A stretch of 54,543 nt of DNA, taken from contig NZ_MUNO01000039.1 of assembly GCF_002001015.1 (NCBI RefSeq), positions 1 to 54,543 on the forward strand, written 5' to 3'. The notes under the pieces were generated by a model. It saw only the letters and a program-made list of their open reading frames with translations. It had not been told where the DNA came from and ran no database searches. Below, one piece after another: positions 25,563 to 35,093 of this stretch. The first letter of the stretch is position 1. Each line of letters opens with the position of its first letter. A program made the position numbers and the translations under genes. This stretch comes from Polaromonas sp. A23 (GTDB taxonomy: Bacteria > Pseudomonadota > Gammaproteobacteria > Burkholderiales > Burkholderiaceae_C).

Positions 25563-26359
25563 GCACGCTTCAAGATGACTTCGAGGACAAAGCGTGAGCC
25601 TGCATAGCCCAGCAGCAGCAGGCCTGAGCCGAGGTAAAGCAGGCGGACCGCCTGGCGGCCGCGCCAACCCAGGCGTGCTCGTCCGGCCAGCAGGCTGGCG
25701 AACGTCAGCCAGGCCAACACGGAGAAAATGGTTTTGTGGTTCCATTGCCAGGCCCGACCTGGACCGTAAAGGGTCTCGGCAAACAGCCAGCCCACCAGCA
25801 GTGTGGCCGTCAGCAATACAAAGCCGGCCTGAACAAAGCGAAAGGTCAGCCGCTCAAGTGTCAGCAATGGCACACCCGTGTCGGGCTGCGCGGCAGAACG
25901 GATGGAACGCTCGGACCGGTTCATCAACCAGCCATGCACCACGGCGGCTGCAAACAGGCCGTAGGAGGCAATGCCCAGCGCCCAGTGCAAGGGCAGCCAG
26001 GGAGACGCAATCACTTGGTAAGGGGTGCCGGGAAATACCAACGAGAGTGTGACGGCGACGCTACCCAGACCGGCCAGCGCCCAGCGCGCCTTGAGCTGCG
26101 GAAACAGCCGACTTTCCACGGCATAGACGCTCAGCACCAGCCAGACGGTCATGGAAAGGGCTGGCGCAAACCCGAAGCGGGGTGGGCTGCCGATCAAACC
26201 CTCACCCAGGGCCAACGCGTGGAGCAGCCAGGCCATGAACAGCACGCCACGCGTGGCTCCGTTGCCCAAACGCGGGGTGGCCAACGCCAGAATGGCATAG
26301 GCCAGCGCGGCGCCTATGGCCATGGACAGTCCCCACCAGGCGCTCAAAGTTAAAATCAT
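25559..26359 (-). CDS. Cytochrome c assembly family membrane protein (CcsA/YpjD-like)
   Basis: 266 residues with about eight hydrophobic segments. The C-terminal segment with a conserved Trp and His (GRAWQWNHKTIFSVLAWLTF) matches the CcmC/CcsA/HemX family, and LPLHWALGIASYGLFAAAVVHG is a second family motif. In many proteobacteria a homologue (YpjD) is encoded next to ffh, as here on the opposite strand. A haem-handling role is inferred, not shown. It is the first gene of the operon continuing to the PP0621 protein, pilS and pilR. Confidence 0.88.
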   Translation of the reverse strand: MILTLSAWWGLSMAIGAALAYAILALATPRLGNGATRGVLFMAWLLHALALGEGLIGSPPRFGFAPALSMTVWLVLSVYAVESRLFPQLKARWALAGLGSVAVTLSLVFPGTPYQVIASPWLPLHWALGIASYGLFAAAVVHGWLMNRSERSIRSAAQPDTGVPLLTLERLTFRFVQAGFVLLTATLLVGWLFAETLYGPGRAWQWNHKTIFSVLAWLTFASLLAGRARLGWRGRQAVRLLYLGSGLLLLGYAGSRFVLEVILKRA

Positions 26360-26435
26360 GGCTACAGTTTAGCTTCTGGGCCAGACGCCTGGTCCTTCTT
26401 TCACCTCCTTTTCGCTCCAGTTGTGGAGCTAATTC

Positions 26436-27794
26436 ATGGCCTCTGCCCTTACCGACAAACTTTCCCGCCTCGTCCAGGAAATGCGAGGCCAGGCCCGCAT
26501 CACCGAGTCCAACGTCCAGGACATGCTGCGCGAGGTGCGCATGGCGCTCCTGGAGGCCGACGTGGCTTTGCCGGTGGTGCGCGACTTCATCGCTCGCGTC
26601 AAGGAGAAGGCGCTGGGGCAGGACGTCATGGCTTCGCTGTCGCCTGGCCAGGTGCTGGTCAGCATCGTTAACCGCGAGCTGGCGGCCACCATGGGCGAGG
26701 GCGTCAGCGACATCAACCTGGCGGCCCAGCCGCCGGCCGTGATCCTGATGGCGGGCCTGCAAGGTGCCGGTAAAACCACCACCACGGCCAAGCTGGCCAA
26801 ACACCTGATCGAAAAGCGCAAAAAGAAAGTGCTGACGGTGTCGGGCGACGTGTATCGTCCTGCGGCCATCGAACAGCTCAAAACGGTAACAAAGCAGGCC
26901 GGTGCCGAGTGGTTCCCAAGCTCGGCCGACCAGAAACCGGTGGACATCGCCCTGGCGGCCCTGGACTATGCCCGCAAGCATTTCTTCGACGTGCTGCTGG
27001 TCGATACCGCGGGCCGGCTGGCCATCGACGAAGCCCTGATGGCCGAAATCAAGGGCCTGCACGCCGCGTTGAACCCGGTCGAGACCCTGTTTGTCGTCGA
27101 TGCGATGCAAGGCCAGGACGCCATCAACACGGCCAAGGCCTTCAAGGAAGCGCTGCCGCTGACCGGCATCATCCTGACCAAGACCGATGGCGACTCGCGC
27201 GGTGGCGCGGCGCTCAGCGTGCGGCAGATCACCGGCGCGCCGATCAAGTTCTCGGGTACCAGCGAAAAAATTGACGGCCTTGAAGTGTTCGATGCGCAGC
27301 GCCACGCCGGGCGCATCCTGGGCATGGGCGACATCGTGGCCTTGGTCGAGCAGGTCACGGCCGGGGTGGACATGGCGGCGGCGCAAAAACTCGCCGCCAA
27401 GATGAAGTCCGGCAACGGTTTTGACCTCAACGATTTTTTAAGCCAGCTTCAGCAGATGAAAAGCATGGGTGGCCTGTCCAGCCTGCTCGATAAACTGCCG
27501 GCGCAGATGGCGGCCAAGGCCGGGCAGGTTGACATGGACAAGGCCGAAAGAGATATACGCCGCAAGGAAGGCATCATCCAGAGCATGACGCCGCTGGAGC
27601 GCCGCAAGCCCGAACTGATCAAGGCCACCCGCAAGCGCCGTATTGCTGCCGGCTCGGGCGTGCAGGTTCAGGACGTGAACCGCCTGCTCAACGAGTTCGA
27701 GCAGATGCAGGGCATGATGAAAAAGATGAAGGGCGGCGGCATGATGAAGATGATGAAACGCATGGGCGGTATGAAAGGCATGCCGAAGTTCTGA
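26436..27794 (+). CDS. ffh: Signal recognition particle protein Ffh
   Basis: SRP54 GTPase that with 4.5S RNA binds signal sequences of nascent inner-membrane proteins and docks on FtsY. It has 452 residues. N domain, then the G domain with GLQGAGKTTTTAKLAKHL, DTAGRLAID and TKTDGDSRGGAAL, then the Met-rich M domain ending in a KKMKGGGMMKMMKRMGGMKG tail. A hairpin GCTCC/GGAGC in the 5' region lies over the ribosome-binding site just before the ATG. The identification is firm. Confidence 0.98.
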   Translation: MASALTDKLSRLVQEMRGQARITESNVQDMLREVRMALLEADVALPVVRDFIARVKEKALGQDVMASLSPGQVLVSIVNRELAATMGEGVSDINLAAQPPAVILMAGLQGAGKTTTTAKLAKHLIEKRKKKVLTVSGDVYRPAAIEQLKTVTKQAGAEWFPSSADQKPVDIALAALDYARKHFFDVLLVDTAGRLAIDEALMAEIKGLHAALNPVETLFVVDAMQGQDAINTAKAFKEALPLTGIILTKTDGDSRGGAALSVRQITGAPIKFSGTSEKIDGLEVFDAQRHAGRILGMGDIVALVEQVTAGVDMAAAQKLAAKMKSGNGFDLNDFLSQLQQMKSMGGLSSLLDKLPAQMAAKAGQVDMDKAERDIRRKEGIIQSMTPLERRKPELIKATRKRRIAAGSGVQVQDVNRLLNEFEQMQGMMKKMKGGGMMKMMKRMGGMKGMPKF

Positions 27795-27826
27795 TTTCTC
27801 TCGTTCTTACAAGAGAAAAAAGACCT

Positions 27827-27873
27827 CAGCCCTTATTGTCCGGGTGCAAGCAGCTATCAAATATATAGCGCTT
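27827..27873 (+). repeat. Interspersed repeat R2, copy C
   Basis: GCCCTT at 27829, GCTAT at 27853 and ATAGC at 27865. It starts 34 bases after the ffh stop and points the same way as ffh. Confidence 0.8.
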
Positions 27874-27893
27874 GTTCCGAGCCGCCCGCAGGG

Positions 27894-29891
27894 TCAGATG
27901 GCCCTGATCCTGCGCCGCGGTTGCTGGCTGGCATGCAGCCAGGCGCGGCGCAGAACCGCCGGCGACTTCGACTCTTCCGGAATCAGCAGATAGTTGTTGG
28001 TGCGCATGGCAATGCCCATGCCCACCTGGCTGGTCAGCACCGTCATGGGAATGGCCAGCAGCAGGGGCAGGCCCACAGGCAACAGCCAAACCAGCGCGCT
28101 CGGATCAATCAGCGTGATGCCGGCCGCCAGCAGAATAATCACCAGGCTCATGGGCGAGAGTTGCTGCAGCGCGGTGCGCCATGGAACCGCTGTCGCCTCG
28201 CGTGGAGGCGATTTCCATTCCAGTTTGAGCCCGGTCAGCGCGACCAGCACAAACATCGAGTGCGCCAGCATGCGGATGGGGGCCTGCAGCAGGGCGATCA
28301 GTGTTTCCAGCAACGCGCTGCGCAGCAGGCTGGCCGTGCCGCCGTAAGCCTGTTGCTGGCGGTTGATCAGCACTGCTGCAAGGCCCAGCACGCGCGGCAG
28401 GAACAACATGCACAGGGTCCAGGCCCACAAGGTCACCAGTTCGCTGGGCAACAGCGCCCAGTTGCTGACCATGGGCGAGCCCGACAGCCAAAGCGCCGTT
28501 CCCATGGTGAGGAAACACAGCCACAAAGGGGCCGACAGGTAAGCCATGGCACCCGTGCCGAACATGGAACGGTGTACCGGATGAATGCCGGGCTCGGCAA
28601 TCAGGCGCGAGTTCTGCAGGTTGCCCTGGCACCAGCGGCGGTCGCGCTGCAGCTCAGCCAGCAAGTCGGGCGGCTGCTGCTCGTAGCTGCCCACCAGGTC
28701 CGCGACCAGCCAGACGTGGTACCCGGCGCGGCGCATCAGCGCGGCTTCGACAAAGTCATGCGACATGATGCTGCCCGACATGCCGCCCTTGCCGGGAATG
28801 TGCGCCAGCGCGCAATGCTGCATGAAGGGCTCAATGCGGATGATGGCGTTGTGGCCCCAGTAGTGCGACTCGCCCATTTGCCAGAACTGCATGCCCAGCG
28901 TGAAGAGGCGACCGGTCACGCGCGAGGCGAATTGCTGTGCACGTGCGTGCAGCGTCATGTGGCCGATGGCTTGGGTGGCGGTCTGGATGATGCCGGCCGT
29001 CGGGTTGGCTTCCATGAGCTTGACCATGGACACCAGGCAGTCGCCGCTCATCACGCTGTCGGCATCGAGCACCACCATGTAGCGGTAGTCTTTGCCCCAG
29101 CGGCGGCAGAAGTCGGCCACGTTGCCGGCCTTGCGGTCGGTGCGGCGCTTGCGCAGGCGGTAGTACACCTCGATTTGCGGCTGGTCCGGGTGGGTGGCCA
29201 GCTGGGTTCGCAGGTCTTCCCAGGCGGCGCGTTCAGCTTTCTGGGTGGCCGGATCGCTGGTGTCGGACAGCACAAACACATCGAAGGCCCGGACGTGGCC
29301 GGTGGCTGCCACCGACTCGCAGGTGGCGCGCAAGCCGGCAAACACGGTGCGCACGTCTTCATTGCAGATTGGCATGATGATCGCCGTGCGGGTGTCTGCC
29401 GCCAGCGTGTGGTGCTGGACTTTTTTGGCAGACAGGGCATGTTTGTCCCCTCGTATCGTCACGTAAAAACCCATCATGGCCGTCATGAAGCCGGTCACCA
29501 CCCAGGCGGACAGCAGTGCAAACAGCGTGATCTGGCCGTATTGCAGCCATGCGTTGTCATAGTCGGGCTGCATGTGGGCAAACAGGCGGGTGGCCACTGC
29601 CGTGCTGAGCACGGTCAGCAGCACAAATACTGCGCGCCGGCGCCGGGCTGCCAGTTGCCAGGGCTGCTGTTCTGCACTGGCTGGCGCGGACGGTGCCGTT
29701 GCTTTGCCTTTTCCCAGCAGCGGGAGCAACACAGCGGTGCCCAAGCTGTTCCAGAAACCGCGCCATGGCCGTGGCACCATGCTGCCGCGGTGTAGCGGCG
29801 GCGCGGTCACGGAATTCGGATGACGCTCTTCGCGCAGCAGGCTGCGCCGGCCCGGATTCGGGGCATTCAGGGTGTGATCAGGTTGGTCCAT
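27894..29891 (-). CDS. opgH: Osmoregulated periplasmic glucan glucosyltransferase OpgH
   Basis: Inner-membrane family-2 glycosyltransferase that makes the beta-glucan backbone from UDP-glucose for export. It has 665 residues, well short of E. coli OpgH (847): both the N-terminal cytosolic region and the C-terminal tail are reduced. Glycosyltransferase motifs are intact: DADSVMSGDCL, the MSHDFVEAALMRRAGY region and the QRDRRWCQGN (Q-x2-RW) motif. Several transmembrane segments follow the catalytic domain. It overlaps opgG by 25 bp. Confidence 0.94.
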   Translation of the reverse strand: MDQPDHTLNAPNPGRRSLLREERHPNSVTAPPLHRGSMVPRPWRGFWNSLGTAVLLPLLGKGKATAPSAPASAEQQPWQLAARRRRAVFVLLTVLSTAVATRLFAHMQPDYDNAWLQYGQITLFALLSAWVVTGFMTAMMGFYVTIRGDKHALSAKKVQHHTLAADTRTAIIMPICNEDVRTVFAGLRATCESVAATGHVRAFDVFVLSDTSDPATQKAERAAWEDLRTQLATHPDQPQIEVYYRLRKRRTDRKAGNVADFCRRWGKDYRYMVVLDADSVMSGDCLVSMVKLMEANPTAGIIQTATQAIGHMTLHARAQQFASRVTGRLFTLGMQFWQMGESHYWGHNAIIRIEPFMQHCALAHIPGKGGMSGSIMSHDFVEAALMRRAGYHVWLVADLVGSYEQQPPDLLAELQRDRRWCQGNLQNSRLIAEPGIHPVHRSMFGTGAMAYLSAPLWLCFLTMGTALWLSGSPMVSNWALLPSELVTLWAWTLCMLFLPRVLGLAAVLINRQQQAYGGTASLLRSALLETLIALLQAPIRMLAHSMFVLVALTGLKLEWKSPPREATAVPWRTALQQLSPMSLVIILLAAGITLIDPSALVWLLPVGLPLLLAIPMTVLTSQVGMGIAMRTNNYLLIPEESKSPAVLRRAWLHASQQPRRRIRAI

Positions 29892-31444
29892 GTTTCGGTC
29901 AGTGTGTTGGTGTTGTGTTGGAGAAAAGCGCGCAGCTCGATCGGCTGCGCGGGCTGGTTGGGGGCCGCATCGAGCCGCTGCACACGCAGGCTCATGCGCC
30001 AGGTGCCGGTGGCCGGATTCCGGTGGGCGATGCTTTCCAGCACGCGGGCGTTGTTGCTGGTCGTGGTGATGGCCTTGACCTCGGCATCTGCGGGCAAGGC
30101 GTCCAGGGCGGGGCCGGCAAAGTCGATGACAAACTGTGTTTGCCGTCCCAATTCCTCGGCGCTGAGCTTGCTGAAGCCAATGCCGCGGCGTGACTGGGCG
30201 ACCCAGCCGTTGGGCGGCCGCTGCTGGTTTTTCCCCTGCCAGGCAATCTGGTACGCGAGGTCCAGTGACTGGCCGGGCGCCGGCATGTTTTCGGGGACCC
30301 AGTAGGCGGTGACGTTGTCATGGGTTTCGTCGGGTATCCCGAACTGCAGCAGTTCGACGCGGCCTGCACCCCACTCGCCCAGCGGGGTCACCCAGGCGCT
30401 GGGCCTGAGCTCATAACTGGCTTCGGTGTCTTCGTAGCTGCTGAAGGCACGGTCACGCTGCATCAGGCCAAAGCCCTTGAGGCTTTTCATGCCGAAAGAG
30501 GTCACCAGCGGAGAGGCCGGATTTTGCAAGGGACGCCACAGCCATTCACCGTCACCGGTGGCGACCATCAAGCCGTCCGAGTCGTGTACCTCGGGCCGGA
30601 AGTCGCCGGCACGGGGCTGGTTTTCACCAAAATAAAACATGCTGGTCAGCGGTGCCAGGCCCAGGGTGGCGACCTGGGGGCCTGCACCGGCACGCATGAA
30701 GATGCGGGCATGCACGTCGGTCACGGTCTGTTCGCCGGGACGGATGTCAAAGCGGTAGGCGCCAGTCATGCGCGCCGAATCCAGCAGGGCGTAAACCGTG
30801 ATCTGCTTCGCATCGGCGGCTGGTTTTTCCAGCCAGAAATCGGTAAAGCGCGGAAACTCTTCCTGCTTGGCGCCCGTCGTGTCGACGGCCAGGCCGCGGG
30901 CTGACAGGCCGTAACGCTGGCCGGCGCCCAGGGCGCGAAAATAACTGGCACCCAGAAAAGCGATCAGTTCGTCTTTGTAGGCCGGCGAGTTCAGCGGGGT
31001 GTGGATGCGAACGCCGGCATAACCGATATCGCCCCAGCGAGCCGGGTCCAGCTTGTTTTTCCCATAGGTGAAGTTGTCGGCGCTGTAACGCAGGGTCTTG
31101 TTGCCCACGGCAGACAACTCGTGGATACGCACGGGTTCAGCTTGTCGGCCGACGTGAAAAAACTTGGCTTCGTAGGGCAACTGATCGGCGCGCCACAGAG
31201 CCTTGTCATCTTTGAAACGGATATCGCGCAGAGCGTCGTATTCCATGCCGACCAGCTCTGCCGGCAATGCGGGACGCCCCTGTTGGCGGGGCGTTTGGGC
31301 CCGTTCACGGGCCAGCTTGGCGACGTCGTCCAATGACCAGGCATGGGCGCTGGCCAGGCCTGCACACAGTCCAAGCAGGGCGAAAAAGCGGGCCGACAAC
31401 ACCCAGAAGGGCGGCACGGCAGGGCAGGGTAAAACAGCTTGCAT
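29867..31444 (-). CDS. opgG: Periplasmic glucan biosynthesis protein OpgG
   Basis: 525 residues with an N-terminal signal peptide (hydrophobic about residues 13-32, likely cut after ASAHA), then the MdoG domain (WSLDDVAKLARERAQ onward). OpgG acts in the periplasm with OpgH to build branched osmoregulated glucans. Family-typical segments include RDIRFKDDKALWR, FLGASYFRALG and YEDTEASYELRPSAWVTPLGEWG. First gene of opgGH; the 160 bp upstream show no clear promoter or terminator. Confidence 0.95.
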   Translation of the reverse strand: MQAVLPCPAVPPFWVLSARFFALLGLCAGLASAHAWSLDDVAKLARERAQTPRQQGRPALPAELVGMEYDALRDIRFKDDKALWRADQLPYEAKFFHVGRQAEPVRIHELSAVGNKTLRYSADNFTYGKNKLDPARWGDIGYAGVRIHTPLNSPAYKDELIAFLGASYFRALGAGQRYGLSARGLAVDTTGAKQEEFPRFTDFWLEKPAADAKQITVYALLDSARMTGAYRFDIRPGEQTVTDVHARIFMRAGAGPQVATLGLAPLTSMFYFGENQPRAGDFRPEVHDSDGLMVATGDGEWLWRPLQNPASPLVTSFGMKSLKGFGLMQRDRAFSSYEDTEASYELRPSAWVTPLGEWGAGRVELLQFGIPDETHDNVTAYWVPENMPAPGQSLDLAYQIAWQGKNQQRPPNGWVAQSRRGIGFSKLSAEELGRQTQFVIDFAGPALDALPADAEVKAITTTSNNARVLESIAHRNPATGTWRMSLRVQRLDAAPNQPAQPIELRAFLQHNTNTLTETWTNLITP

Positions 31445-31604
31445 GGGTTGACTGGGGCAAACCCTGTGCCAACCTGGAAAAGCTCTTTTAAATCAACGGC
31501 TTAAATCAATTTCGCCGGTTTTTGGTCCATGGGGAAGGCTGAAACAGCGGGTTTACCCGTGTTTTTGTCGCCTGTCGGCGACAGCCAGACCCTGGCCGAC
31601 GAAA

Positions 31605-33023
31605 TTAGTATTTGGAATCAGGGACTTGGCCGTGTCGCTCTCCGGCGACAGACTCTGGCGGCAGCGACGCATCAGCCTTGAAGTGGCCGGGCGTGAGGCT
31701 GTGTTTTTGCATCAGGCGGTAAAACTCGGTACGGTTGCGATCCGCCAGCCGGGCTGCATCGGCGACGTTGCCATCGGTCAGCTTGAGCAGGCCGACCAGG
31801 TATTCGCGTTCGAAGCGCTGGCGTGCTTCCGCCAAAGTGAGTACCTGCACGCTCGGGGAGCGCAGAGCGCGCTGGATCAAGGTCAGCGGGATCAGCGGTG
31901 TGCTTGCCAGCGCGCAGACCTGCTCGACCACGTTGTAGAGCTGCCGCACATTGCCCGGCCAGGCCGCGGTGCTCAGGGCCTTGAGCGCCTCCGGTGCAAA
32001 ACCGCTCAGGCGTTTGCCGTATTTGTCTGCCAGCTTGACCAGGAAGTGGTTGGCCAGCAGCGCAATGTCTTCGCGCCGATCAGACAGGGGGGGCAAGGTC
32101 AGCGTGACGACGTTGAGCCGGTAATACAGGTCGTTGCGGAACTGGCCTTCGGCCATCGCCGCGTCCAGGTCGCGGTGCGTGGCCGACAGAATGCGGACGT
32201 TGACCGGAATGGACTGGCTGGAGCCCAGCGGACGGACGACCCGCTCCTGCAGCACGCGCAGCAATTTGACTTGCAGGGCCAGCGGCATGTCACCAATTTC
32301 ATCAAGCAGCAGGGTGCCGCCTTCGGCAGCCTGGAACAGCCCCTTGTGGTTGGCTGACGCATCGGTGAATGCGCCTTTGACGTGGCCGAAAAGTTCCGAC
32401 TCAAGCAGGGCTTCGGGAATGGCACCGCAGTTCACGGCAATAAACGGGTAGGCCGCGCGCGGACTGGCCTGGTGAATGGCCTGGGCGAGCAATTCCTTGC
32501 CGGTGCCGCTTTCGCCGCGCAGCATCACGCTGGCGTCCGACTGGGCCACCATGCGTGCCTCGGCCAGGGTCTCGGCCATCCGGCTGGAGCGGCTGATGAA
32601 GCCGCTTTGCCAGGCCGGGGCCTGCCCCGCGGGTACCAATGGCGCGGGTGCGCTCAAGGCCAGCGCCTGTGCAATCTTGTCGAGCAGCCCTTTGCCATCA
32701 AAGGGTTTGGTCAGGTAGGTGAACACCCCGCGCTCGGTGGCCTCCACCGCGTCAGGAATCGTGCCGTGGGCGGTCAGCAGGATGACGGGCAGCGAGGGGT
32801 GCTGGCTGCGGATCTCGTCAAACAGCGCCAGGCCGTCCTTGCCGGGCAGGCGCACGTCGCTGAGAACCAGTTGCGGACGCTCGATGTCGAGCTGCGTCAA
32901 GGCTGCCTCGGCCGAACTCACGGCGCTTACGCGGTAGCCTGCGGCTGTCAGCCGCATGGTCAGCAGGCGCAGCATGTCGGCGTCGTCGTCGACGACGAGC
33001 AGATGGGCGCCGGTGGTGCTCAC
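31605..33023 (-). CDS. glrR: Sigma-54-type response regulator GlrR (QseF)
   Basis: 472 residues from a GTG at 33023 in a four-base GTGA overlap with qseG. Receiver domain with D56, AAA+ domain with GESGTGKELLAQAIH, and a Fis-like HTH (VADAARLADRNRTEFYRLMQKHSL) closely matching E. coli GlrR. The sigma-54 contact loop reads GAFTDA (residues 217-222) instead of GAFTGA, a charge-introducing change at a key glycine. In enterics GlrR activates glmY and rpoE promoters; the targets here are unknown. Confidence 0.9.
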   Translation of the reverse strand: MSTTGAHLLVVDDDADMLRLLTMRLTAAGYRVSAVSSAEAALTQLDIERPQLVLSDVRLPGKDGLALFDEIRSQHPSLPVILLTAHGTIPDAVEATERGVFTYLTKPFDGKGLLDKIAQALALSAPAPLVPAGQAPAWQSGFISRSSRMAETLAEARMVAQSDASVMLRGESGTGKELLAQAIHQASPRAAYPFIAVNCGAIPEALLESELFGHVKGAFTDASANHKGLFQAAEGGTLLLDEIGDMPLALQVKLLRVLQERVVRPLGSSQSIPVNVRILSATHRDLDAAMAEGQFRNDLYYRLNVVTLTLPPLSDRREDIALLANHFLVKLADKYGKRLSGFAPEALKALSTAAWPGNVRQLYNVVEQVCALASTPLIPLTLIQRALRSPSVQVLTLAEARQRFEREYLVGLLKLTDGNVADAARLADRNRTEFYRLMQKHSLTPGHFKADASLPPESVAGERHGQVPDSKY

Positions 33024-33652
33024 GATCCGGGTGGCCGCGGACGGCTTGCGGGGGGCGCTGCCGGTGCGGCGGGCGGGCGGCTGTTCAGGCTGCGTTCAAT
33101 CTCCTTGAGCGCATCAAGTTTTTCCTGGGTTTGCTCAAGGCGGCGCTGCAGGTCGCGCAGCTGCTGGTTCTGGCGGTCCAGCAGGTCCTCGACACGCCTT
33201 TGCTCGGAAAAGCGGGCAGCCAAAAGGCGTGCGACGGGGTGCAGCGGCCGGGCTTCGGCGCTGGCGTTGGCCAGCACACGCTGCAGCAACTCCTGCGCGC
33301 GGACCAGGTCGTAGAGCTGCCGGGTCTGGCTCAGTGCGACGGCCAGCCGCATCTGGTCGGCGGGCACTGAGGGGTCGGCCAGACGGGCGATTTCCTGCGT
33401 CAGTTCGGCACCTTGCAGGGTGCGCACCCGATCCGCATAAGCCAAGACGGTTGCCACCGCTTCGCTGTCCCTGTCGACAGACGCAGGCTGGGTAGATGCT
33501 GGTGATGCTGACGGTGTCGGGTTTGCCGCTTTGCCCTGCTTGTTGGGAGACGACGCGGGCGCGGCGCAGCCCGCACTCAGGCTGATGGCCAGAGCCCACG
33601 GCGCGGCGCGGCAAAAAAGGAAGAGGCCAGAGGCCTTAAATCTTGAAAGCAT
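33020..33652 (-). CDS. qseG: QseG-like lipoprotein between GlrK and GlrR
   Basis: 210 residues. A signal peptide with lipobox LSAGC predicts lipidation at C29. A Ser/Ala/Pro-rich linker, a helical middle (ELTQEIARLADPS, residues about 75-140) and a C-terminal coiled coil (RQNQQLRDLQRRLEQTQEKLDALKEIERSL) follow, then a Pro-rich tail. In enterics the outer-membrane lipoprotein QseG binds the sensor QseE/GlrK, and the same gene order is seen here. It overlaps both neighbours, 17 bp with glrK and 4 bp with glrR. Confidence 0.8.
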   Translation of the reverse strand: MLSRFKASGLFLFCRAAPWALAISLSAGCAAPASSPNKQGKAANPTPSASPASTQPASVDRDSEAVATVLAYADRVRTLQGAELTQEIARLADPSVPADQMRLAVALSQTRQLYDLVRAQELLQRVLANASAEARPLHPVARLLAARFSEQRRVEDLLDRQNQQLRDLQRRLEQTQEKLDALKEIERSLNSRPPAAPAAPPASRPRPPGS

Positions 33653-35057
33653 GGGGAAGTTCTATCCTGAAGTGTGCACCAGGTCCGGCCGGCAGCAATT
33701 GCACACGGCCTCCGTGTGCAGCAATGTATTCCTGGACAATGGACAGGCCGATGCCACTGCCGCGCACCGCCTGCGGCGGTTGCCGCTCGCCTCGGAAAAA
33801 GGGTTCGAATATGCGCGGCTGGTCGTCCAGGGCGATACCCGGACCATCGTCCTCCAGATCGATACGGACGACTTCGGCGAGCCGGTGCAACCGGATGCGT
33901 ATCTTGCCCCCCACGGGAGAAAACCGGATGGCGTTGGACAGCAGATTGGCAATCACGGTGCCGAGCTTGTCACGGTCCACCTCGGCCTGGACTGCCCTGC
34001 CTTCAATGGCAATCTGCAGGTCCCGGGCGCGCCACTGCAAGCGCTGGCTTTCGACCTGTTCCTCGATCAGCTGCAGCAGATCCGTTTTTTCCCGGCGCAG
34101 CTGGCGTGCCTCGAATGCTGCGGCGTTGAAGCGCAGAAGGTCTTCAATCTGGCCCTGCAGCAAGCTGGTGTTGTGGCGCAGGATTTTGGCGACTTCACGC
34201 TGATCGGCATTGAGATCGCCGGCGACGCCGTCCTCGAGCAGCGACACACCCTCGCGTAGCGATGCCAGCGGGGTCTTGAGTTCATGCGACACATGACGCA
34301 GAAAACGCGACTTGTCGGCGTCCAGCTCCACCAGCCTGAGGCGCAGCCAGTCCAGCCGCTGCCCGACAAGTTGCAAGTCGGCCGGCCCGTTGATGCGAAT
34401 GGCCTCGTCCAGGCGGTTTTCGCCCAGGCCGATGATGGCTTTTTCCAGGCGGTTCAAGGGCCGCGTGAGCCAGATGCCGAAGGCCAGTGCCATCAGGACG
34501 GACAACCCAATGGCACCTATGACTTGCTGCGCCAATTGCCGGCGGCGTGTTTCCAGCGTGTGAAGCAGGTCGCGGTTTTGCGTGGCAATGGTTTGCCGCA
34601 CCTGCTGCGCTATGGCTGCATTGATGCGGTCCAGTTCACGAAACTCGTCTGCTACCTGTCTGTCCCTGTCGAGGGCCGTGTCGGGAGAACCGGACAGCAG
34701 CAGGGTGATGGTTTCGAGATGTTCCCTCCAGTCGTTGGCCAGGACCTGGGGAACATCTTGTGGCCCCAGGCGGGCCAGCACGGCTTTGGCATCGGTCGCA
34801 GCTTCGTCAAAACGCTGGCGCAGCACACGGTCGGCGAGCACCAGCGACTGGCGCGCGGTGCGCTCCATGGCCACACTGCGCTCGTTCAGCGACTGGGCGG
34901 CTGCGCTGAGGTCCAGCGCGCGTACGGCACCGTCGCGGCTTTGCATCGTCAGCTGTTCCAGCGTGAACAGTGCACGCAGGGAGGAGGCAGCGAGCAGGGA
35001 GGCAATCAGCAAGAAGGCGACGACCAGCAGCTGCCGGAAGGAAACGCGCTTAAGCAT
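33636..35057 (-). CDS. glrK: Sensor histidine kinase GlrK (QseE)
   Basis: 473 residues. A transmembrane helix near the N-terminus, a periplasmic helical sensor (about 35-170), a second transmembrane helix, HAMP, then HisKA with H258 in HVSHELKTPLASLREGVSLL and HATPase with the G box GSGIGLSIVQEYIAAHGG. It is the usual partner of GlrR. First gene of the three-gene operon, overlapping qseG. Confidence 0.9.
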   Translation of the reverse strand: MLKRVSFRQLLVVAFLLIASLLAASSLRALFTLEQLTMQSRDGAVRALDLSAAAQSLNERSVAMERTARQSLVLADRVLRQRFDEAATDAKAVLARLGPQDVPQVLANDWREHLETITLLLSGSPDTALDRDRQVADEFRELDRINAAIAQQVRQTIATQNRDLLHTLETRRRQLAQQVIGAIGLSVLMALAFGIWLTRPLNRLEKAIIGLGENRLDEAIRINGPADLQLVGQRLDWLRLRLVELDADKSRFLRHVSHELKTPLASLREGVSLLEDGVAGDLNADQREVAKILRHNTSLLQGQIEDLLRFNAAAFEARQLRREKTDLLQLIEEQVESQRLQWRARDLQIAIEGRAVQAEVDRDKLGTVIANLLSNAIRFSPVGGKIRIRLHRLAEVVRIDLEDDGPGIALDDQPRIFEPFFRGERQPPQAVRGSGIGLSIVQEYIAAHGGRVQLLPAGPGAHFRIELPHAFKI

Positions 35058-35093
35058 AGGTCGTCCGTGCCGACTGGGGTGTTGCGCGTAGCC

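Noticed and set aside
27795..27818. TTTCTCT/AGAGAAA hairpin just after ffh
   Set aside because: Only seven A/T-rich pairs with a ten-base loop and no T-run on the plus strand; not convincing as the ffh terminator.
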